Assembly: GCA_028023455.1 (NCBI GenBank) | Contig: JAQFVV010000036.1 | Location: 7,749,576-7,813,575, forward strand | DNA: 64,000 nt | Origin: Epiperipatus broadwayi | Lineage: Eukaryota > Onychophora > Udeonychophora > Euonychophora > Peripatidae | Direction: 5' to 3' | Part shown: positions 57,691 to 64,000 of the stretch, one piece after another | Layout of the letters: the number at the start of each line of letters is the position of its first letter | Numbering within the stretch: the stretch's first letter is position 1 | Notes under the pieces: generated by a model | The model's database searches: none | Told to the model about the DNA's origin: nothing | The model's input: only the letters and a program-made list of their open reading frames with translations | Made by a program: the position numbers and the translations under genes

Positions 57691-58740
57691 ATTATCTGTT
57701 AATTACAAAAACACAAAGTATTAATCTCAACATGCTAAAAAAAATCAAACTTTCAATAACTTATGTTAACTTAAAAAGAAGCACAATGGATGCAAAATAA
57801 TTCTATGTAAAAGCACAAAACGAACGTAAAATCTGTAAATTCAAAAAGTATTATAGTATTAATCTAGAAATATTCAAAAAGCGAAAAAATCAATAATCCA
57901 ACTTTAAGCAACTTACATCAAAAAAATATCTGGAAAATATTAGAAAATCTCAGTATAAAATCACAAAATGGACGCAAATCTGTAAATTCAAAAAATATTA
58001 TAGTATGGAAAAGCCCAAAATAGACGTAAAATATGTGAATTCAAAAAAATATTATAGTATTAATCTAAAAATGCTCAAAAAGAAAAAAAACAAAACATAC
58101 AGCCATTCCAAATTATTATCTGCTAATTACAAAAACACAAAGTATTAATCTCAACATGCTAAAAAAAAAAAGGAAAAAAATAGTATGGAAAAGCACAAAA
58201 TGGATGCAAATCTGTAAATTCAAAAAATGTTATAGTATGGAAAAGCCCGAAATCGACGTAAAATATGTAAATTCAAAAAACTATTGTATTCTAAAAATGC
58301 TCCAAAAGAAAAAAAAAAAAATACAGCCATTCCAAATTATCTTTTAATTACAAAAACACAAAGTATTAATATCAACACGCTAAAAAAAAAAGGAAAAAAA
58401 ATAGTATGGAAAAGCACAAAATGGATGCAAATCTGTAAATTCAAAAAATATTATAGTATGGCAAAGCCCAAAATGGACGTAAAATTTGTAAATTAAAAAA
58501 AAATATTATAGTATTAATCTAAAAATGCTCAAAAGAAAAAAAACAAAAAATACAGCCATTCCAAATTATTATCTGCTAATTACAAAAACACAAAGTATTA
58601 ATCTCAACATGCTAAAAACAAAGGAAAAAATATTATGGAAAAGCACAAAATATTATAGTATTAATCAAATAATACAACTTTAAGCAACTTACATCAAAAA
58701 AATCTCTGGAAAATCTCAATACAAAAGTCTGACGTATAGT
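57683..58740. repeat. Tandem array derived from Merlin 5' end, about 225-bp unit
   Basis: Units begin AGCCATTCCAAATTATTATC at about 58100, 58325 and 58555; a first, longer unit starts at 57678 within the transposase start codon. Each contains AATACAAAAACACAAAGTAT-like text, an A-run and AGTATGGAAAAGC. Frames here are repeats of one another, not genes. Confidence 0.85.
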
Positions 58741-58984
58741 ATGAAAAAGCACAAAAAAAATCTATGTACTGACTCCATTAATGGCGTACTTACAAAAGAC
58801 AGAATGAAAAAATTTGACATGCTCTCTTGACTTAAATCTCGCGGGTCACCACACGGGTCAGTATGATAAAAAAACCTTTCCCATAGATTAGTCATGCCAG
58901 TGTCTGTTGCCACGACAACATTTGTCTAATCTTCGATGAAATCTTACCGGCAAAAAGCATGCTAAGCATAATATGTCATAGCTC

Positions 58985-59990
58985 ATAAAATACGAAATTA
59001 CCCTGGCTTCATAGCTTTTTTTTCTGGTAGGTATCTAAAATTTGAAACTTGTTCATATTTATCAAGAAGTTTTTGTAAGTCTTGATTGGTAAAGGTTACG
59101 TGACAGTTTCTAATTTGGCCCTCTAGCCTCATCTGTGTTTGTATCAACATAGCAGACAATTTTGTTGTTGATAACCTGAATATGATTTTGAAAAATTAAA
59201 TTTTGTGATACATTGTGAAATTCCATTACAAGGTATCTATTGTTAGGATGGTAAAACACTTTGTAAAGCATTCCCCACAAGCTTTTTTCTGAGAGAAACT
59301 CAAAACTCATCTGTTGGGAATTTCATTATAGAAATATTTAAGTCTGTCTTAGATAAAATCAGTGTCTTTTCATTTGTAAATTTTTGAAAAGATTTAAAAA
59401 TGATTGGGGGGATTGAACTTATTTACTATTTCTTGATATTCTTCAGGTTTTAATGCATTATTAAGTATTGTAGATTCTGAATTTGTTTGATTAATTTCAT
59501 TATCATCTAGATTAAAAAATTCAGTTATATTTTCTTCATTAATTTGTAATAAATTGGCTTTTTTATCTGTATTTTTTTTTCAAAACTTTAGCATAGCTAC
59601 TTTTATTTTTAATCTCAGTTTTTTTTATAAAATCTTCAGATAGCTTAGAGCTTTCTAAATTTAAAGATTCTTTCAGTGTCTGTATTTCAGTAAAACTAGA
59701 ATAGAACTTTTTTTAGAAATTCCTTCTTCCATTGTTTCATTAATAGGATTAAAATTTATAATAGAATTTTTTAGAAATAAATCTTATGTTGAATTATTTG
59801 AATTACTATTTAACATAGAATTTTCAAGCATATTTAGAAAATCCCTTATACTTCCACCAATTTTATAAGAAATTTGCTCTCAATGAGCTTACCTTAGATA
59901 GAAAAACTTTCTCTATTCACTGGTATAGGTTTTTTAAATCCAATTCTCAGTAACACTGAAAATTTCTTCATAAATGAGCTGATGTAACCC
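58985..59990 (-). pseudogene. Probable LINE ORF1-like fragment
   Basis: The minus strand, across frame changes, reads TEIQTLKESLNLESSKLS and SSYAKVL near 59600-59690, then KPEEYQEIVNKF, TLILSKTDLNISIMKFP, LWGMLYKVFYHPNNRYLVME (59110-59310) and DLQKLLDKYEQVSNF. A SYAxxL motif before an RRM-like segment is common in ORF1 proteins of non-LTR elements. I do not recognise the family, and no ORF2 follows. It could also be another gag-like gene. Confidence 0.4.
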
Positions 59991-60019
59991 TTGACTAAGA
60001 AAAGCGCCACCTAGTGGAC

Positions 60020-60063
60020 TCTACTACTACTACTGCTACTACTACTACTAGTAGTAGTAGTAG
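60020..60063. repeat. (CTA)n(TAG)n at 3' end of LINE-A3
   Basis: CTA triplets switch to TAG at CTACTAGTAG, forming a self-complementary run, immediately before TTTTAAA of the LINE 3' end. Confidence 0.9.
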
Positions 60064-60412
60064 TTTTAAAAATTGTTTTATTAGCATTATTATTTACATA
60101 TTTGTATATTTACATGAGAGGTATACATGATTTGAATTTTATAATTTCATATAACATTTTTTGTTTTCCTTTGATTTTAAATAATATTAAGTAATTATTA
60201 CAATCTGAAGTGTGATTTATTATCATTGTTACATGCTTGTAATTATGATTTGGAAATATTCAGTTAATGAATTGCAAATTGTCATTACTTTGTAAGGGAT
60301 GAATTGATATGTTTATGCTGCCAAGAGTAGAATGAAATTCCTTTTTCTTCTATGCTCGTGATTACAGTTATTTATTATTGATTATTGCTAGAGTTTTAGT
60401 AGACTCCAGGTC

Positions 60413-62830
60413 TTACCCTATGTCAGCTGGAGCAATGAGCCGGTCCCTAGTTTTAATTTTTTCTAATTTATTTAGAAACAATGACTCATATTTGTGAGAA
60501 GTGGGGTTAAAAACAAAGTGGCATCTCAGGAACCATAATGTAAATAATAGAAATATTGAGATCCCAATTGTTGGGGAAAACCCTTTTGAGATGCTGTCAA
60601 TTAAGGTATTGATTGTAATTTTATTGCAATGTGAAATGGTCATAAAGAGTTGCCTGTATTTAGAAAGTGAAGAGCAATCCATTCGAAAGTGATTCATTGT
60701 CTCTTCTTCTTTATTACAGATCGAGCACGTAGAGTCAATTTTTGAGTATCTCATTTTCCTTGCAAGAAATTCATTTGTGGGTAAAGCTTTTAGGTTGATT
60801 TTAATCATAAAATCCCTATTTAGGCTCGAATGCTTATATTTGGCAATTAGTGTTTTATTGTTTATACTGAGTTAGGTTGTGGTTGAGTATCTATGTTATT
60901 AAGAAATTTGATGTGTAATCCAATAATCAATCTTTGCGTTCAACTCTATATTTGTAGTTTGATTTTTATTTATATGTTGTAAAAGCTGGTTTATGAACTT
61001 GTTCTTGATAGGTGGGGGAATGTCAGTTGGTTCTACTTGTAAATAAGGCTGAAACATCGGGAAATTGGTGGCAATTTTTACCAATGTATTATGTATTCTT
61101 TGGTAATAGAAGGTAGTAATTGAATGCAATGACAAGCCATTGTATTTTATATGCTTTTGTAGGTTCTTGATGCTTATTGAGATGGCCTTTTTATTCCAGA
61201 TCAATTTGCTACATAAGGAGTTGATTTTCCCAATGAAACCTTTGGAAAAACCAATGACTGGCATGTAATAATTGATTTTGGGCAATATCAACATATTAAT
61301 TAGTGTAATCTTACTATGTATTGAGAGATATGCCCTAGTAAGAGAATTTATTATTTCATTTATTGATTCCATTAGTTGATTTTGAATGGCTAACCTTCGG
61401 GCATTGACTGATAAGTGAAAAGGGATTCCCAAAGGGATTTTGTTAGTGAATTATTAGGATTACCTGTAAGGATATTCCATATTGCCATTTTGCTAGTATT
61501 GAACTTGAGTGAGTAATTGAGTGTATATTCATTTAGAATATCAATTAGCATGGGCATAAATTTCTTGGAAAGGAAGATTACTATATCATCCATAAAGGAT
61601 ATGTGGTTTATAGGGAGGTTAATTTGAGATAGAACTATAGATGGCAATTTTTTTTCAATTTCAACTAGTAAAGGGTTAATGTATAAGATAAATAGCAGCG
61701 AACTGAGTCGCGAGCCCTGTGGTATGGAGCTGTGTGGCACAAAACTGATGATTTGCCATTTATTGTGATATGGTTGGATCTATTATATAAAAGATTAGCC
61801 AGAATGCATCTAAGTGATGAAGGAATGTTGTATTGTTCAAGTACTTGTAACAGTTTATCTATCAGAACTGAACCAAAAGCCGCCTCAATATCTAGCTGAA
61901 CCGCTATTGGTGCTGCCTTTTTATTCACCCTGATTTGCTCAATTATGGTTCTGAAAAAGAAGATTGCTTCAGGGATGGAGCTTCTTTTTGCAAATTGATA
62001 CTTGGAGATTTTTTGAATGATAAGAGGTTTGTTATTTTTATGATCAGTGGAGACATGGATATTAGCCTAATGTTGTTTAAGGGTTTAGGATGAATAGGTT
62101 TCTTGAGAAAGGATACAAGAGTGATAGGGTATAGCTGTGGGATGACATGTACTTAATTTGATAGATGGTTGAGCATCTTTTGGATTATAGGTACAGTGAG
62201 GTGATTGAGGTGTTGTAACAGGATTTTTGGGATTGCATGTATTCCAGGATATGCATTGTTAGGATAATTTTTAATTTTGTTTATTATGTCTTCTTTAGTT
62301 ATATTGTGGTTAACTCCTAAATTGTTAAGTTTGAGAGTTGCAATGTTAGCATGGGGATATGATTGGAGTTTATTCTTAAAATAGTCAAGCAGTGGTGCAA
62401 TCATTCCTTCTCCAGTTATTATTTTTGAGTTGTGTAGAATTGATGTGGGCATGAGTTTTTTATTTGTATATCCTAGTGCCTAACATATGTAGTCTTTGGA
62501 CCAGTTATGAATATTTTTTTAAAAATTTTTTTGCTTTTTTGGTAACTATGTAGTCTGCCAAAACTAGTTGTGTTTGCTTGTATTTTGTTTAAAGCAGTAG
62601 AATAAAGGATATTGAGAAAGTATTGGCTGGTGTGCTTTTGATTTTTTGATGTAGCAAGTCAAGTTTTTCGTCATATGTGTAGCTGTAGGATTTCTGCATC
62701 TATAATGTTTTATAGTGGATGTAATAATGTTTATGAAGCTAAACCATTCTTCTGGCTGCAGAGTGAGTATTTTAATTTTATTAAATATAAATCTCAGAGA
62801 GGATGGCCTCTGGTACACTGGATTTGAGAA
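60413..62830 (-). pseudogene. LINE-A3 ORF2 remnant
   Basis: In coding order: the post-endonuclease region PEEWFSFINIITSTIKH (62564-62818), matching PQAWIAFVNIISHTINH of A1. The linker frame 62153-62452 holds NAYPGIHAIPKI. RT: VQLDIEAAFGSVLIDKLL (61665-61928), IPQGSRLSSLLFILYI and the catalytic SFMDDIVIFLSKKF (61390-61740). Thumb/connection: 60899-61432 with GLSLHSITTF. The zinc knuckle CSICNKEEETMNHFRMDC is in 60413-60808. The catalytic MDD survives here, whereas A1 has lost it. Several frameshifts. Confidence 0.85.
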
Positions 62831-62844
62831 GTCATCTAGTGGTT

Positions 62845-62955
62845 TTAGTTAGTAATGGGGCTGTAATCTTCAGATTGTGATATTTTATTTCTAGTAAGAT
62901 GGTTTGGAGTTAGATTGGATATAGATTTTCCTATTTGGCTGTTAGAAGCAGCCAT
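62845..62955 (-). pseudogene. LINE-A3 ORF1 start fragment
   Basis: From the ATG at 62955 the frame reads MAASNSQIGKSISNLTPNHL and stops after about 36 codons, where it meets ORF2 sequence. I take it as the beginning of ORF1 because it follows the leader directly, but it has no domain to confirm this. Confidence 0.45.
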
Positions 62956-63177
62956 TTCTAACAATTGATGGATTGTTGTAATCCATCAAAGAAGTTAAAT
63001 GAAATATTTTAAGTAGTATAAGGATTTACTTACCCAACTGCTTCACAGTGTGTGAGTGATGCATTTATGAGTTAATATTGACGTTTTCAGGATGCAACTT
63101 GCAAAAAAGATGACTCAAACAAAGTAGTATAAACGAGCAATACCAGCCAGTGTTTACCGCTTGGATGCCATCTTGAA

Positions 63178-63193
63178 CTACTACTACTACTAG
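63178..63193. repeat. (CTA)5 between LINE-A3 and LINE-A4
   Basis: Five CTA triplets and a G separate the putative 5' end of A3 from TTTTAAA at the 3' end of A4. Confidence 0.85.
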
Positions 63194-64000
63194 TTTTAAA
63201 ATTACTTTATTAGCGTAAAATATGTTACAATTGTTACATCATTATTGGCATTATATTTTTACATGTGTAGACTTGAATGCTTGAAGTTCTATTAAGAGTT
63301 CTGTGGGGAATAATGTTCAGTAGTAGACACTAAAATGCTGATTTGGCAGGAGTGTGTACAGTTTTGAAGTTGACTGGTGAAACTACAAGTTCATTTTTAT
63401 TTAACAGTTATTAATTATTGTTGCACTGATTGTGATTTTTAATGGTATTTTTGGAATTTAATTAGGCTCCGGGTGGATGTAACTATATCAATGGGAGTAT
63501 TAGATTATCTCTATCTTTGATCTTGGTTAATTTGTTTATGAATAGTGATTGGTATTTGCACGAAGTGGGATTGAACACGAAATGACACCTCGGGAACCAT
63601 AGCGTGAACAAGAGAAAAATTGTGATTCTAATTGCAATAAAAAAGCCTTGGGGAATGTTTTCAATTAATGTTTGAAGTGTGGTTTTTGAGTTGCGAGTCA
63701 TTGTGTCTGTAATTCTGCAGGGTAGAACAGATGTGGTGACATAGATGCAGGGTAGAACAGATGTGGTGACATAGAGAGCAAATTGGGTCAATGTTGGCAT
63801 ATTTCATTTTGGTTGACAGGAAAAAAATGGTTGGTAGGGCACGGGCTTGATTTTAATAAGAATGTCCAGATATTTTGGCTCAAGATACCAAAACTTAAAT
63901 TTTGATATTAGTGATTTGTTTGAGACATTGAGGATACTGCTTATATTCAGGAGAGAATCCGAATTGTTGAGAGAATAATGTGCCTCTCAGTAATTAATTT
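63194..64000 (-). mobile_element. LINE-A4: 3' end of another copy, runs off window
   Basis: The minus-strand frame 63483-63800 and its neighbours contain the end of the zinc-knuckle region and FIAIRITIFLLFTLWFPRCHF, matching FSPTIGISIFLLFTLWFLRC of A3 and YAQIRASTFILYALWCTRC of A1. The frame is disturbed by the duplication at 63718-63775. Upstream sequence continues beyond base 64000. Confidence 0.8.
63718..63775. repeat. Exact 29-bp tandem duplication in LINE-A4
   Basis: GCAGGGTAGAACAGATGTGG plus nine more bases occurs twice in a row. In translation it doubles YVTTSVLPC. It is identical, so recent relative to the rest of the copy. Confidence 0.85.

Larger units (their letters stand above)
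60064..63177 (-). mobile_element. LINE-A3: 5'-complete, internally deleted Tx1/L1-like LINE
   Basis: It runs from a putative 5' end at 63177, next to (CTA)n, through a 220-bp leader, a short ORF1 start and a truncated ORF2, to the 3' end at the (TAG)n run. The leader begins TTCAAGATGGCATCC. ORF1 and the front of the endonuclease are deleted between about 62850 and 62820. Confidence 0.78.

Noticed and set aside
58156-58496. Two overlapping plus-strand frames
   Set aside because: They are repeated translations of the same tandem satellite unit.

Overview
The window looks like intergenic DNA from an AT-rich, repeat-rich eukaryote, most likely an invertebrate animal. I see no host gene, rRNA, functional tRNA gene, operon or phage. 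Nearly everything I can identify is a transposable element: non-LTR retrotransposons (LINEs), Penelope-like elements (PLEs) with GIY-YIG endonuclease domains, a hAT transposon, Merlin (ISXO2-like) transposons, a small tRNA-derived SINE, foldback elements and microsatellites. The species cannot be named from this evidence.

Layout. 1-2890: LINE-A1, a Tx1/L1-like LINE. 2890-3615: two 3' tails of CR1/Jockey-like LINEs. 3616-6600: non-coding, with a dispersed repeat. 6560-12960: PHD-finger LINE (i), split by a 1.87 kb insertion that has a 10-bp target duplication. About 13146-24572: PHD-finger LINE (ii), carrying four nested insertions: a hammerhead-ribozyme foldback (13290-14243), a hairpin MITE-like element (14257-14460), a Penelope element with a long open reading frame (14835-17350) and a hAT element (18439-21891). 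25265-26410: second PLE. 26490-29180: internally deleted LINE-A2. 29237-29722: Merlin and RTE-like scraps. 29723-34380: non-coding with two tandem arrays. 34385-37020: third PLE. 37021-40560: non-coding. 40565-42919: PHD LINE (iii). 43068-49720: LINE (v), interrupted by a 2.6 kb tRNA-like-headed element and a 108-bp SINE. 49720-51984: non-coding with the dispersed repeat. 51985-54165: LINE (iv). 56800-58740: Merlin element plus a tandem array derived from its 5' end. 58985-59720: LINE ORF1-like fragment. 60020-64000: LINE-A3 and LINE-A4, arranged head to tail and separated by (CTA)n.

The most interesting structure is the inverted pair at 13290-14243. Each half carries a hammerhead ribozyme with the complete conserved core, short palindromic stem III and a six-pair stem I. 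Each half is also a monomer followed by the start of a second monomer, which is the layout of metazoan retrozymes. The pair is bounded by 14-bp direct repeats. All three PLEs carry hammerhead-like sequences at their 3' ends. The one with an unbroken RT-GIY-YIG frame lies within the same host LINE, a plausible autonomous partner for the retrozyme-like pair.

A second theme is microsatellites at LINE junctions: (TAG)n between LINE-A copies, and (ATT)n at the 3' ends of CR1-like LINEs and at the 5' boundary of LINE (ii). Almost every recognisable LINE, PLE and transposase remnant reads on the minus strand. Apart from PLE1, every coding region is broken by stops or frameshifts.
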